DNA of 64,000 bases from JASHPR01 sp963739645. GTDB lineage: Bacteria > Actinomycetota > Actinomycetes > Streptosporangiales > Streptosporangiaceae. This document shows, piece after piece, positions 25,959 to 34,032 of the stretch. The notes beneath the pieces are model-generated. The model saw only the letters and a list, made by a program, of their open reading frames with translations. It searched no databases and was not told the origin of the DNA. A program made the translations under genes and the position numbers. The stretch covers positions 1-64,000 of the forward strand of contig CAVUBM010000101.1 of assembly GCA_963739645.1 (NCBI GenBank), read 5' to 3'. Each line of letters opens with the position of its first letter. The first letter of the stretch is position 1.

Positions 25959-26648
25959 TCAGTCCGACGGCGCCTCGCCGCCGCCCTCTGGCTGGTCGCC
26001 GCCCTCGCCAGCGCCGGGCGCCGCGGCCTCGGGCACGGCACCAGGCACGCCCTCGCCCTCGGCGGCCTCGGCCTCGGGCAGGCCAAGCTCGGCCTCGAGC
26101 TGCTCGGCCGTCGGCGCCGCGATCACGTGCAGGACCAGGATGTCGGGCTCCACCGCGAGCGTCACGCCCGTCGGCAGCTGGAGGTCGCCGGCGTGCACCG
26201 ACGCGCCGATCTCCATGCCCTCGATGTCCACCTCGATGCCCGGCGGGATGTTGGTGGCCTCGGCGTCCACGGAAATCTGCACCAGCTGCTGGTCGAGCAG
26301 CCCGTCGGGGGCCACCTCGCCGGTGATCGTGACCGGGATGTCCACGGTGACCTTCTCGCCGCGGCGGACCATGATCAGGTCGACGTGCTCGACGGAACCC
26401 TTGATCGCGTCGCGCTGCACCGCCTTGGGCAGGGCCAGCTGGCTGCCGCCGGGCAGGCCTTCGAGCCGGATCAGCACGTTCGCTGTCCGCAGCGCCAGCA
26501 GCACGTCGTGGCCGGGCAGGCTGACGTGCCTGGGGTCGGTCCCGTGCCCGTACAGAACGGCGGGAACCCTGCCCGCGCGCCGCTCCCTGCGGGCCGGGCC
26601 CTTGCCGAACTCTGTCCGCGGCTCGGCGGCGATACGTACCTCGGGCAC
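25959..26648 (-). CDS. rplY: 50S ribosomal protein L25 / general stress protein Ctc
   Basis: About 229 residues from GTG 26648, chosen because GAGGAG lies seven bases upstream and homologues begin PEVRIAAEPRTEFGKG. Binds 5S rRNA. N-terminal L25 barrel (ARRERRAGRVPAVLYGHGTD, with VDLIMVRRGEKVTVDIPVTI near residue 100), then the Ctc-type C-terminal domain (QLVQISVDAEATNIPPGIEV, ASVHAGDLQLPTGVTL). An acidic Glu/Ala/Gly-rich tail of 50 residues ends it. Position between prs and pth is the standard actinobacterial order. Confidence 0.93.
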   Translation of the reverse strand: MPEVRIAAEPRTEFGKGPARRERRAGRVPAVLYGHGTDPRHVSLPGHDVLLALRTANVLIRLEGLPGGSQLALPKAVQRDAIKGSVEHVDLIMVRRGEKVTVDIPVTITGEVAPDGLLDQQLVQISVDAEATNIPPGIEVDIEGMEIGASVHAGDLQLPTGVTLAVEPDILVLHVIAAPTAEQLEAELGLPEAEAAEGEGVPGAVPEAAAPGAGEGGDQPEGGGEAPSD

Positions 26649-26819
26649 GGTGGAACTCCTCAACGACTACCGGGGTGATTCTCGGGGGAAGTGTAGCCGA
26701 GAAACGGCCGGCACCGGACCTGCGCCCGTCAGCCCGCGGTCAATCGCGGGCCGGCGCGGCGCCGAGCTCCCGCCGCCGGGTGCGGAACTCGGCCGCGGCC
26801 GCGTCGTGGCCCAGGCGCG

Positions 26820-27800
26820 TCAGCTCTGGCCGTCGAACAGGCTCGTGACCGAGCCGTCGCTGAACACCTCGCTGATCGCCCGGGCGATCAGCGGCGCGAT
26901 CGAGAGCACGGTGAGCTTGTCGAATCGCTTCTCGTTCTTGATCGGCAGCGTGTTGGTGACGATCACCTCGCTGATCCTGGAGTTCTTCAGCAGGTCCACC
27001 GCCGGGCCGGAGAGCACGCCGTGCGTGGCGGTGACGATCACCTGCGAGGCGCCCTGGTCGAACAGCGCGTCGGCGGCGTTCACGATCGTGGCGCCGGTGT
27101 CGATCATGTCGTCCACGATGATGCAGGTCCGCCCCGCCACCTGGCCGACGACCTCGAGGATCTTCACCCGGTTGGCGACGTCGGTGTCGCGGCGCTTGTG
27201 GATGATCGCCAGCGGGCAGCCGAGCCGGTCGGTCCACCGCTCGCAGACCCGGACCCGTCCGGCGTCCGGTGCCACCACCGTGACCTGGGACAGGTCGAGC
27301 TGGTTCTCGATGTAGCTGGCCAGGATCGGCAGCGCGAACAGGTGATCGACCGGGCCGTCGAAGAAGCCCTGGATCTGGGCGGTGTGCAGGTCGACGGCCA
27401 TGATCCGGTCCGCGCCAGCGGTGAGGAACAGGTCAGCCATGAGCCGGGCCGAGATCGGCTCCCGGCCCCGGCTCTTCTTGTCCTGGCGGGCGTAGCCGAA
27501 GAACGGGGCCACCACGGTGATCCGCTTCGCCGACGCCCGCTTGAGGGCGTCCACCATGATCAGGTGTTCCATGATCCACTGGTTGATCGGCGCGGTGTGG
27601 CTCTGCAGCACGAACGCGTCGCAGCCGCGGACCGACTCGAGGAACCGGACGAAGATCTCGCCGTTGGCGAAGTCGTAGAGCATGGTGGGGGCGGGCTCGA
27701 TGCCCAGGCAGGTGGCTATTTCCTCGGTCAGCTCCGGGTAGGCACGGCCGGAGCAGAGAGCAGCATCTCGCTTGCTGTTGGCGATGGTCATGCCGGTCAC
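26820..27800 (-). CDS. prs: Ribose-phosphate pyrophosphokinase
   Basis: 326 residues from GTG 27800 (MTGMTIANSKRDAAL); ATG 27791 is an alternative. Makes PRPP from ribose-5-phosphate and ATP. YDFANGEIFVRFLESVRGCD, VVAPFFGYARQDKKSRGREP (ATP-binding loop), DRIMAVDLHTAQIQGFFDGP (His and metal-binding block), and the PRPP loop CIIVDDMIDTGATIVNAADA are all intact. The frame is open upstream into the remains of glmU, so an upstream in-frame extension must not be taken as part of the protein. A run of seven G lies about 13 bases before the start. Confidence 0.95.
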   Translation of the reverse strand: MTGMTIANSKRDAALCSGRAYPELTEEIATCLGIEPAPTMLYDFANGEIFVRFLESVRGCDAFVLQSHTAPINQWIMEHLIMVDALKRASAKRITVVAPFFGYARQDKKSRGREPISARLMADLFLTAGADRIMAVDLHTAQIQGFFDGPVDHLFALPILASYIENQLDLSQVTVVAPDAGRVRVCERWTDRLGCPLAIIHKRRDTDVANRVKILEVVGQVAGRTCIIVDDMIDTGATIVNAADALFDQGASQVIVTATHGVLSGPAVDLLKNSRISEVIVTNTLPIKNEKRFDKLTVLSIAPLIARAISEVFSDGSVTSLFDGQS

Positions 27801-28856
27801 AGACTGCGCCCCCCCGCTGAGGTGCGCGAACGGCCCCACGGTCGAGCGCCGGGGGCGACGGTCGACGTCGCGCCGCGACTTCGGCGATTCGCAGACCGAG
27901 TTGACCACCGTGGCCCCGTCCTCGACCGTCGTGTCCCGCAGCAGGCACCCGGGCCCGACCGTGAGCACCGGCCGCGATCGTGGTGCTGCCCTCAAGCTGG
28001 GTGCCGGGGCCGATCTTCGCGCCGGGCTGCAGCGTGACGCCGACATCGATCCAGGTACTCGCGGGATCGACGATCGTCACCCCGGCGCGCATCCAGTTCC
28101 CGAGCAGCCGCTCGTTGAGCACCCGGCGCGCCCAGGCCAGCTGCGCCTGGTCGTTCACGCCCAGGACTTCCTCGGGGTCCGGCACAGGCCGTGGTCGCGA
28201 CCGGGTAGCCATCGCCGCGCAGGATGGAGACGACATCGGTGAGGTACTCCTCGCCCTTGGCGTTGTCGGTCGGGACCCGCTTGACCGTGTCGGCGAGCAG
28301 ATCGCCGTCAAAGGCGTACATGCCCGAGTTGATCTCGGTGATGGCCCGCTGCTCCGGGCTGGCGTCCGCCTGCTCCACGATGCCGGTGAACGCCCCGTCG
28401 GCATCCCGGATGATCCGGCCGTAGCCGGTGGGATCGTCCAGCCTGGCGGTCAGCGACGGTCACCGCGGCGCCGCGCGACTGGTGCTCGGCCACGAGCTCA
28501 CCCAGCGTCTCCCCGCGCAGCAGCGGGGTGTCCGCGTAGGTCACGACCACGGTGCCGTGGATCAGGCCGACAGCCTCGATCACCGTGCGCACGGCGTGGC
28601 CGGTTCCGCCCCGCCGGTCCTGGACGACGATCTCGGCCTCGGGCGCACGCTCGGCCAGGTGCGCTGTGACCAGGTCGCGGCCGTGCCCCGTCACCACGAT
28701 GAGACGGCTGGGGTTGAGCTCGCGCGACGCCGCGACCACATGGCCGAGCATGGTCCGGCCGCACACTTCGTTGAGCACCTTCGGGGTGCGGTTCTTCATC
28801 CGGGTGCCTTCACCCGCCGCAAGAATGATCACGGCGGCCGGACCGGTTAGGCTCAC
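27801..28856 (-). pseudogene. glmU: Bifunctional GlmU, N-terminal uridylyltransferase plus part of the acetyltransferase domain; C-terminal third missing, several frameshifts
   Basis: Start GTG 28856 with GAGGAG upstream (VSLTGPAAVIILAAGEGTRM). The pyrophosphorylase part is clear: RMKNRTPKVLNEVCGRTMLG, VQDRRGGTGHAV, VVVTYADTPLLRGETL, then after a shift near 28457 LDDPTGYGRIIRDADGAF and TEINSGMYAFD. Another shift near 28190 leads to VNDQAQLAWARRVLNER and the first left-handed-helix coils (IDVGVTLQPGAKIGPGTQLE, DTTVEDGATVVNSVCES). After VGPFAHL the sequence runs straight into prs. The coils that hold the acetyl-CoA site and catalytic His in normal GlmU (about 130 residues) are absent. Either a real deletion or an assembly collapse in this locus. 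Confidence 0.8.
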
Positions 28857-29135
28857 TCGGCTCGGCTCCTCGATATCGCTGCAGGCCCTGGGCTTGTTGC
28901 GCGCCGCCGGTGCATGCCCCGGCCATTCACGCTCCCGACCCTCGCAGGATACCGCCAGGCCGCCTGGCCAGGTCCCGCATGCACCCAACTGTGCCCCCGA
29001 TCACCATCCGGCCCTCGGGCTCGCCCCGGGCTCGCTCCGGCCCGCGTCGGCCCGGCGACGACAGCGGCCGGGCCGACGCAGAGCCGCCCTCAGGCTCCGT
29101 CCCGTTTTGTCAGCACCTCGCACTAATATTCGAAT

Positions 29136-29993
29136 ATGAGCCAGAAAATAGCATTTCCCCAGTTAAGGGAGCAGGCGATCGCTCTCCGCCGCGCGGGCAA
29201 GTCCCGCCGCGAGATCAAGGACCTGCTCGCCATAGGGAGCAACAGGACCCTGAACGAGGCACTCAAAGGTGAGCCGCCGCAGCCATGGACTTGGCGCCCA
29301 AACGCCAAAGATCCGCTTCGAGACAAGGCCCGGGACCTGCGCGAACAGGGCCTTAACTACAACCAGATCGCAGCCGAACTCGGCGTCTCCAAGAGCTCCG
29401 TCTCATTATGGGTCAGGAACATCCCCCGGCCACCTGGCCTGAGCTACGAGGAGTGCCGCAAGCGAGTCGCCGAGGGCGTACGGCGGTACTGGGCCACAGA
29501 GCGGCCCATCCGTGAGGCGCAGCGAGAATCGGTTCGCCTAGCCGCAGCAGCCGAAGTCGGCGAGCTGAGTCAGCGGGAGATCATCATCGCCGGGGCCATC
29601 GCCTACTGGTGTGAAGGCGCCAAGACTAAGCCGTACCGCCGAAGGGACGACCGAGTCAGCTTCATCAATAGCGACCCCGCCTTGATCAAGTTCTTCTTGC
29701 ACTTCCTGGCTACCGCTGGGATCGCGCGAGAACAACTGATCTTCCGCATCTACGTTCACGAGAGCGCCGACACCGTATCCGCTCAGCGCTTCTGGCTGGA
29801 TGTCACCCAGGCTCGACCGGGCCAGTTCCGGAGCCCTACCCTCAAGCGGCACAACCCGGCGACCGTGCGCAAAAACGTGGGCGACGGCTATCACGGCTGC
29901 CTGCGCATCGACGTCCGCCAGAGCGTCGGCCTGTACCAGAAGATCGAAGGCTGGGCCGCCGCCGCCATGGCTGCCACTGACGGCGCCGACTGA
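29136..29993 (+). CDS. HTH protein with a C-terminal domain resembling LAGLIDADG-type endonucleases
   Basis: 285 residues. Two helix-turn-helix segments are visible: LRRAGKSRREIKDLLAIGSN (about 17-36) and LNYNQIAAELGVSKSSVSLW (about 73-92). From residue 148 the sequence reads IIIAGAIAYWCEGAKTKPY, VSFINSDPALIKFFLHFLAT, FRIYVHESADTVSAQRFW, TLKRHNPATVRKNVGDGYHG and LYQKIEGW. The A-x-YWxEG helix, the NSDPxLIxxFL pattern and the strand-rich remainder recall one unit of a LAGLIDADG fold; this is a fold-level guess. Present as a single gene between glmU and tRNA-Gln, which are neighbours in many actinomycetes, so it looks inserted. Start ATG 29136 follows an AT-rich leader (ATATTCGAATAT palindrome) with no clear ribosome site, possibly leaderless. 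Confidence 0.65.
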   Translation: MSQKIAFPQLREQAIALRRAGKSRREIKDLLAIGSNRTLNEALKGEPPQPWTWRPNAKDPLRDKARDLREQGLNYNQIAAELGVSKSSVSLWVRNIPRPPGLSYEECRKRVAEGVRRYWATERPIREAQRESVRLAAAAEVGELSQREIIIAGAIAYWCEGAKTKPYRRRDDRVSFINSDPALIKFFLHFLATAGIAREQLIFRIYVHESADTVSAQRFWLDVTQARPGQFRSPTLKRHNPATVRKNVGDGYHGCLRIDVRQSVGLYQKIEGWAAAAMAATDGAD

Positions 29994-30022
29994 ACCCAGC
30001 CAAATCCCGAACCAGCAATTTG

Positions 30023-30094
30023 CTCCCGGGCGAGGATTCGAACCTCGGTCAAGGACACCAAAAATCCTGGTCCTGCCACTTAGACGACCCGGGA
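30023..30094 (-). tRNA. tRNA-Gln (anticodon TTG)
   Basis: 72 nt, cloverleaf checked by hand. Acceptor TCCCGGG/CCCGGGA, D stem GTCT/GGAC, anticodon stem AGGAT/GTCCT with loop TTTTGGT (anticodon TTG), 4-nt variable loop, and T arm CGAGG-TTCGAAT-CCTCG. No encoded CCA. Confidence 0.95.
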
Positions 30095-30274
30095 AAGTCG
30101 AGTCACAGCCTACGGGATCGGCAGATCCGAGACGGCGGTTCATCGACGCCAAACCTCGGTGGCATGAACGATAGCGCTCCGGGTAGTGGGCATGATCGTT
30201 AGCGGGCCATTCGTCCCGAGATCGTGATGTTCGCCACAAATTCGAGAAATTTTCGCCCAGCCCTTGCGCAACCT

Positions 30275-30304
30275 ACCGTAACCTACGGTAGCGTAGGTTA
30301 CGGT
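30275..30304. promoter_or_regulatory. Palindromic operator upstream of the desaturase gene
   Basis: Perfect 13-bp arms ACCGTAACCTACG (30275-30287) and CGTAGGTTACGGT (30292-30304) around GTAG. A second palindrome, TACCGTA-ACC-TACGGTA, overlaps the left arm. About 90 bases before the desaturase start. Size and symmetry suit a TetR dimer pair; the TetR gene at 31448 is the obvious candidate. Confidence 0.7.
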
Positions 30305-30393
30305 TACGTAAGCGTATCTGCACACGCCCCAGACCTCGGTACGGGCGGAGCGCTCATCTGGCCGCAACGCTCCAGGGTAAAGCGAGGACTACC

Positions 30394-31419
30394 ATGACCA
30401 CTTCCGTAGACACCGCCGCGGCCGGCGCCGTAGTCGCACCGCCAGAGCCCGCTCCGAGCCTGGCCCGGCCGGACCTAGACCCGGAGCCGAGCGGCAGGGG
30501 CGAGCGGATCCTGGTCGCCCTCTTCGTCGCCGTGCCGATGCTCGCGCTCCTCGCCGCGGTCCCGCTGGCCTGGGGCTGGGGCCTGAACTGGCGTGCCGTC
30601 GTGATCGCCGTGGTGTTCTACGCGATCTCCGGGCTCGGCATCAGCATGGGCTTCCACCGCTACTTCACCCACGGGTCGTTCAAGGCGACTCGCGGGTTCA
30701 AGATCGCGCTCGCAGTCGCCGGGACCCTGGCCATCGAGGGGCCGGTGCTCACCTGGGTCGCCGACCACCGCAGGCACCACAAGTACAGCGACAAGGAGGG
30801 TGACCCGCACTCGCCCTGGCGGTTCGGCAGTGACTGGAAGGCGCTGACCAAGGGACTGGGCTTCGCCCACATCGGCTGGCTGTTCGACAGCAACCGCACC
30901 TCGCAGGAGAAGTTCTGCCCGGACTGGCTCGCCGATTCCGACATCTCCAAAATCTCCCGGCGGTTCCCGTGGCTGGTAGCCGTGTCGCTGCTGGCGCCCG
31001 CCCTGATCGGCGGGCTCTGGTCGATGTCCTGGCAGGGGGCGGTCATCGCGTTCTTCTGGGCCAGCCTGGTGCGGGTCGCGTTCTTGCACCATGTGACCTG
31101 GTCGATCAACTCGATCTGCCACACGTTCGGCAAGGAGGAGTTCGAGGTGCGGGACAAGTCGCGGAACGTTAACTGGCTGGCGATCCTGTCCTTCGGCGAG
31201 TCCTGGCACAACCTGCACCACGCCGACCCGACCTGCGCGCGGCACGGGGTACTCAAGGGGCAGATCGACATCGCGGCGCGGATGATCTGGGTGGCCGAGA
31301 AGCTCGGCTGGGTCTATGACGTCCGCTGGCCCGACGAGACCCGGCTCAGTGGCAAGCGCACCGGAACCAGGAAGCTGGGCTCCATGACGAAGCGGGCCGC
31401 AACCCGCTCGATTGGCTGA
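30394..31419 (+). CDS. Membrane acyl-CoA / fatty-acid delta-9 desaturase
   Basis: 341 residues. Introduces a double bond in long acyl chains using a di-iron centre in the membrane. All three histidine boxes are present: HRYFTH (about 88-93), HRRHH (about 125-129) and HNLHH (about 270-274). Four hydrophobic helices lie between them (residues 38-85 and 190-230). The start follows an unusual TCCAGGGTAAAGCGAGG leader. A strong palindromic operator sits upstream and a TetR gene directly downstream, so membrane fluidity is probably tuned by an acyl-CoA-sensing repressor. Intact. Confidence 0.93.
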   Translation: MTTSVDTAAAGAVVAPPEPAPSLARPDLDPEPSGRGERILVALFVAVPMLALLAAVPLAWGWGLNWRAVVIAVVFYAISGLGISMGFHRYFTHGSFKATRGFKIALAVAGTLAIEGPVLTWVADHRRHHKYSDKEGDPHSPWRFGSDWKALTKGLGFAHIGWLFDSNRTSQEKFCPDWLADSDISKISRRFPWLVAVSLLAPALIGGLWSMSWQGAVIAFFWASLVRVAFLHHVTWSINSICHTFGKEEFEVRDKSRNVNWLAILSFGESWHNLHHADPTCARHGVLKGQIDIAARMIWVAEKLGWVYDVRWPDETRLSGKRTGTRKLGSMTKRAATRSIG

Positions 31420-31447
31420 CTTGCCGGCCGGTTGACATGATGGGTCA

Positions 31448-32098
31448 GTGACTAGCCAGCCCTCGGGATCAGGCCGCAGGAGGATGACCGGCAAAGAGCG
31501 CAGGGAGCAGCTACTCGTCATTGGCCGCCACCTGTTCGCCGAGCGCGGCCTGGAAGGCACGTCGATCGAGGAGATCGCGGCCCGCGCCGACGTGTCGAAA
31601 CCCGTGGTCTACGAGCACTTCGGCGGGAAGGAAGGGCTCTACGCGGTCGTCGTGGACCGCGAGGTCGAGCGCTTCCTCGCGCTGGCGACCCGGCTGCTCC
31701 AGGGCGAGGACACCATGGAGAAGTTCGAGGTGGCCGCCGTCGAGCTGCTCAGGTACATCGAGGACAACTCCGACGGCTTCCGGATCCTGGTGCGCGACTC
31801 GAGCCCTTCATCCGGATCTGGGACCTTCGCCAGCCTGATCAGCGACATCGCCGGGCAGGTCGAGTACATACTCGGCGACGTGCTCAAGTCCAGGGGCTAC
31901 GACCCGAAGCTCGCCCCCATGTACGCGCAGATGCTCGTGGGGATGGTCGCGTTCACCGGCCAGTGGTGGCTCGACGCGCGGAAGCCCAAGCTAGAAGTGG
32001 TGGCCGCGCACCTGATGAACCTGGCCTGGAACGGGCTGTCCCAGCTCGACCCGAAGCCGGCGATCTCCGCGGAGGCGACGAAGCGGCTGCAGGAGTAG
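31448..32098 (+). CDS. TetR-family regulator, probably of the upstream desaturase
   Basis: 216 residues from GTG 31448. N-terminal TetR HTH at residues 15-60: RREQLLVIGRHLFAERGLEG, TSIEEIAARADVSKPVVYEH, FGGKEGLYAVVVDREVERFL. The ligand-binding part includes IEDNSDGFRILVRDSSPSS, YAQMLVGMVAFTGQWWLDAR and AAHLMNLAWNGLSQLDPKP, which resembles actinobacterial regulators of fatty-acid genes (FasR-like group); the ligand is inferred to be acyl-CoA. 28 bases after the desaturase stop, same strand, so likely co-transcribed. An internal ATG at 31484 has AGGAGG touching it, too close to be a good start. Confidence 0.85.
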   Translation: MTSQPSGSGRRRMTGKERREQLLVIGRHLFAERGLEGTSIEEIAARADVSKPVVYEHFGGKEGLYAVVVDREVERFLALATRLLQGEDTMEKFEVAAVELLRYIEDNSDGFRILVRDSSPSSGSGTFASLISDIAGQVEYILGDVLKSRGYDPKLAPMYAQMLVGMVAFTGQWWLDARKPKLEVVAAHLMNLAWNGLSQLDPKPAISAEATKRLQE

Positions 32099-32138
32099 GC
32101 GCGCCCAGCAGCAGCGGCGCCCACCCTGGCCGCGCCGG

Positions 32139-32912
32139 CTACTTCTTGACCGCCGCCACGAACACCCGCCGGAACGGGAACGGCGTGCCGTACGGCGCGG
32201 CCGGGTACGCCTCGCGCATCCGGGCCCGGTAGTCGGCCAGGAACGCGGCGGTCTGCTCGGGCGGCAGCGCCGCGAGCACCGGGCGCAACCCTGTGCCCTT
32301 GTACCAGTCGACGACCGCGTCGTCACCCTGCAGCACGTGCAGGTAGGTCGTCTCCCAGGCGTCCACCTCGAAGCCGGCCGGGGCGAGCAGGTCCAGGTAC
32401 TCGGCCGGATCCGCCGCCTGCCGGTTCAGCTGGACCCCGGCCAGCAGCGGGCGCCAGCGATCCGAGGCCGCGAGCTCCCGCAGTGCCCGGTGGCTCGGCT
32501 GGTCGAAGTTCCCGGGAACCTGGAACGCCAGCCAGCCGCCCGGCTGGAGGAAACCCGCCCACCGGGCCAGCACGTCGAGGTGGCCGGGCACCCACTGCAG
32601 CACGGCGTTGGAGACGATCACATCGACGGCTCCGCCGGGTTTCCAGTCCCTGACGTCGCCGAGGGCGAAACTGAGCCGGTCGCCAGCGCCGGTAGCCAGC
32701 GCCTGAGCGGCCTCGATCATCTCGGCCGAGCTGTCGATCCCGCGCACTGCGGCGTGCGGCCAGCGGCGGGCCAGCGCCGCGGTCAGCGGGCCGGGACCGC
32801 AGCCGAGGTCGACAACCACCGCGGGATCCGCGGCCGCCACCCGGCCCACCAGATCGAAGAACGGCCGGGACCGCTCGTCGCCGAACCGCTGGTACTGATC
32901 GGGATCCCACAT
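32139..32912 (-). CDS. tam: Trans-aconitate 2-methyltransferase
   Basis: 257 residues from ATG 32912 (GGGAGG six bases upstream). SAM-dependent O-methylation of trans-aconitate, which detoxifies this aconitase inhibitor. The N-terminus MWDPDQYQRFGDERSRPFFD is diagnostic. VVDLGCGPGPLTAALARRWP (SAM loop), GIDSSAEMIEAAQ, FALGDVRDWKPGGAVDVIVS, NAVLQWVPGH and LAFQVPGNFDQPSHRALREL follow the family order. Divergent from a MarR gene, with palindromes in the shared 100-bp promoter region. Confidence 0.93.
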   Translation of the reverse strand: MWDPDQYQRFGDERSRPFFDLVGRVAAADPAVVVDLGCGPGPLTAALARRWPHAAVRGIDSSAEMIEAAQALATGAGDRLSFALGDVRDWKPGGAVDVIVSNAVLQWVPGHLDVLARWAGFLQPGGWLAFQVPGNFDQPSHRALRELAASDRWRPLLAGVQLNRQAADPAEYLDLLAPAGFEVDAWETTYLHVLQGDDAVVDWYKGTGLRPVLAALPPEQTAAFLADYRARMREAYPAAPYGTPFPFRRVFVAAVKK

Positions 32913-32934
32913 GCCGCCTCCCGGGAGACTGAAG

Positions 32935-32952
32935 TATCTCGACGTCGAGATA
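32935..32952. promoter_or_regulatory. Perfect MarR-type operator in tam/marR promoter region
   Basis: TATCTCGACGTCGAGATA, an 18-bp perfect palindrome 23 bases before the tam start. Confidence 0.75.
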
Positions 32953-32983
32953 ATACCCTCCCCCGTACCGTAGCCGTGGCAAA

Positions 32984-33000
32984 ATCTTGATGTCAAGAGA
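32984..33000. promoter_or_regulatory. Second, imperfect MarR-type operator
   Basis: ATCTTGATGTCAAGAGA matches the same pattern as the site at 32935 (TCTTGA-TG-TCAAGA core) and lies 15 bases before the MarR start, as for autoregulation. Confidence 0.6.
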
Positions 33001-33014
33001 TATGCTGGCGTGTC

Positions 33015-33554
33015 ATGGACCAGGCCAGCGAGCGCCCGCAGCTACGGGACGAGGTTGACGAGCTGGTGGCGGGATGGCGGACGGAGCGTCCCGACCTGGA
33101 CGTCCAGCCGCTCCAGGTCCTCAGCCGGGTGTCCCGGCTGGCCCGGCATCTGGACCGGGCGCGGACCGCGGCGTTCGCCGCGCACGGCCTGCAGGCCTGG
33201 GAGTTCGACGTGCTGTCCGCGCTGCGCAGGCAGGGCCCGCCGTATCAGCTCAGCCCGGGGGCGCTGCTGCGGGCCACGCTGGTGACGTCGGGCACGATGA
33301 CGAACCGGATCGACGGGCTGGCCCGCGCGGGCCTGGTCAGCAGGCACCCCGATCCGTCCGACAAGCGCGGTGTCCTGGTCGAGCTGACCCCCCGGGGCCA
33401 GGCCGCAGCCGACGCGGCCCTCGCTGACCTGCTGCGCAGCGAGCGGGAGTTGCTGAACGGGCTGGACGGCGCGCAGCAGCGCGAGCTGGCGGCGCTGCTG
33501 CGGATCCTGCTCGCGCCGTTCGACGCCGCCCCGGCCGGGGACGGGCCCCGCTGA
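33015..33554 (+). CDS. MarR-family regulator
   Basis: 179 residues. Winged-helix core at about residues 55-130: LQAWEFDVLSALRRQGPPYQ, LSPGALLRATLVTSGTMTNR (recognition helix), IDGLARAGLVSRHPDPSDKR (wing with the conserved D-x-R) and GVLVELTPRGQAA. Flanking dimer helices are present. Divergent from tam with two operator-like palindromes between; probably represses itself and tam and is relieved by a small ligand, unknown here. Confidence 0.9.
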   Translation: MDQASERPQLRDEVDELVAGWRTERPDLDVQPLQVLSRVSRLARHLDRARTAAFAAHGLQAWEFDVLSALRRQGPPYQLSPGALLRATLVTSGTMTNRIDGLARAGLVSRHPDPSDKRGVLVELTPRGQAAADAALADLLRSERELLNGLDGAQQRELAALLRILLAPFDAAPAGDGPR

Positions 33555-33570
33555 CGCGAGTCTTACCGGG

Positions 33571-33884
33571 TCACGGGTCGAGCGCGGCGCGCTGCCCCCG
33601 CACCGCGTAGGCCGACCGCCAGGACAGGACCGACCGGCGGGACATCCCCGAGAGGACCGATCCCACGCTGGCCACCGAGGCCACCGAGTACGCGGAGAGT
33701 GCCGAGGCGGCTGACCCGATCGACAGGATCGAGCCCGCGGACCCCACCGACAGGATCGATCCGGCCGAGCCGATCGACAGGATGGAGCCGACCGAGCCGA
33801 TCGACAGGATCGACCCCTTGGACCCGATGCTCAGGATCGATTTATCCGGCCGGCCGAGGACCGCGAGCCAAGGCGCTCTCTCAT
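33571..33884 (-). CDS. Small Ser-triplet repeat protein (xSx repeats)
   Basis: About 104 residues. After APWLAVLGRPD the chain has about 26 successive triplets with Ser in the centre: KSI LSI GSK GSI LSI GSV and so on, to RSV LSW RSA. A nonapeptide super-repeat (GSILSIGSA) is encoded by 27-bp DNA repeats at about 33717-33840. It ends YAVRGQRAALDP. I recall proteins of this kind in other actinomycetes but know no function. The period of three suggests a thin three-sided solenoid with a Ser face and a hydrophobic Ile/Leu/Val face. No signal peptide or membrane helix. The best start, ATG 33884 (MRER), is one base out of frame with RAPWLAV, so either a shift or another start applies. The open frame continues far upstream antisense to the next gene and must not be taken as coding. 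Confidence 0.6.
33717..33840 (-). repeat. 27-bp tandem repeats inside the Ser-triplet gene
   Basis: Four to five imperfect copies carrying the core CGATCGACAGGATC, differing mainly at positions that change the ninth residue of GSILSIGSx. Confidence 0.7.
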
Positions 33885-34032
33885 GCCCGCATTCTCTCGT
33901 CCCCGGCCGGACCGCGGCAACGCAGCCACGCGGGCCAGCGGCGGGCGGAACCGCCCCAGCCGGTTCATATACTGTGCATCCCCGTTGGCAGCGCTGGCTG
34001 GACGCGCTGCCTGAGGCGTCCTTGGAGGCCAG

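Noticed and set aside
27801..28046. In-frame N-terminal extension of Prs
   Set aside because: The extra residues are GlmU beta-helix coils and frame debris; Prs starts at 27800 or 27791.
33717..33840. CRISPR array
   Set aside because: The 27-bp repeats are contiguous, have no spacers and encode the GSILSIGSx protein repeat.
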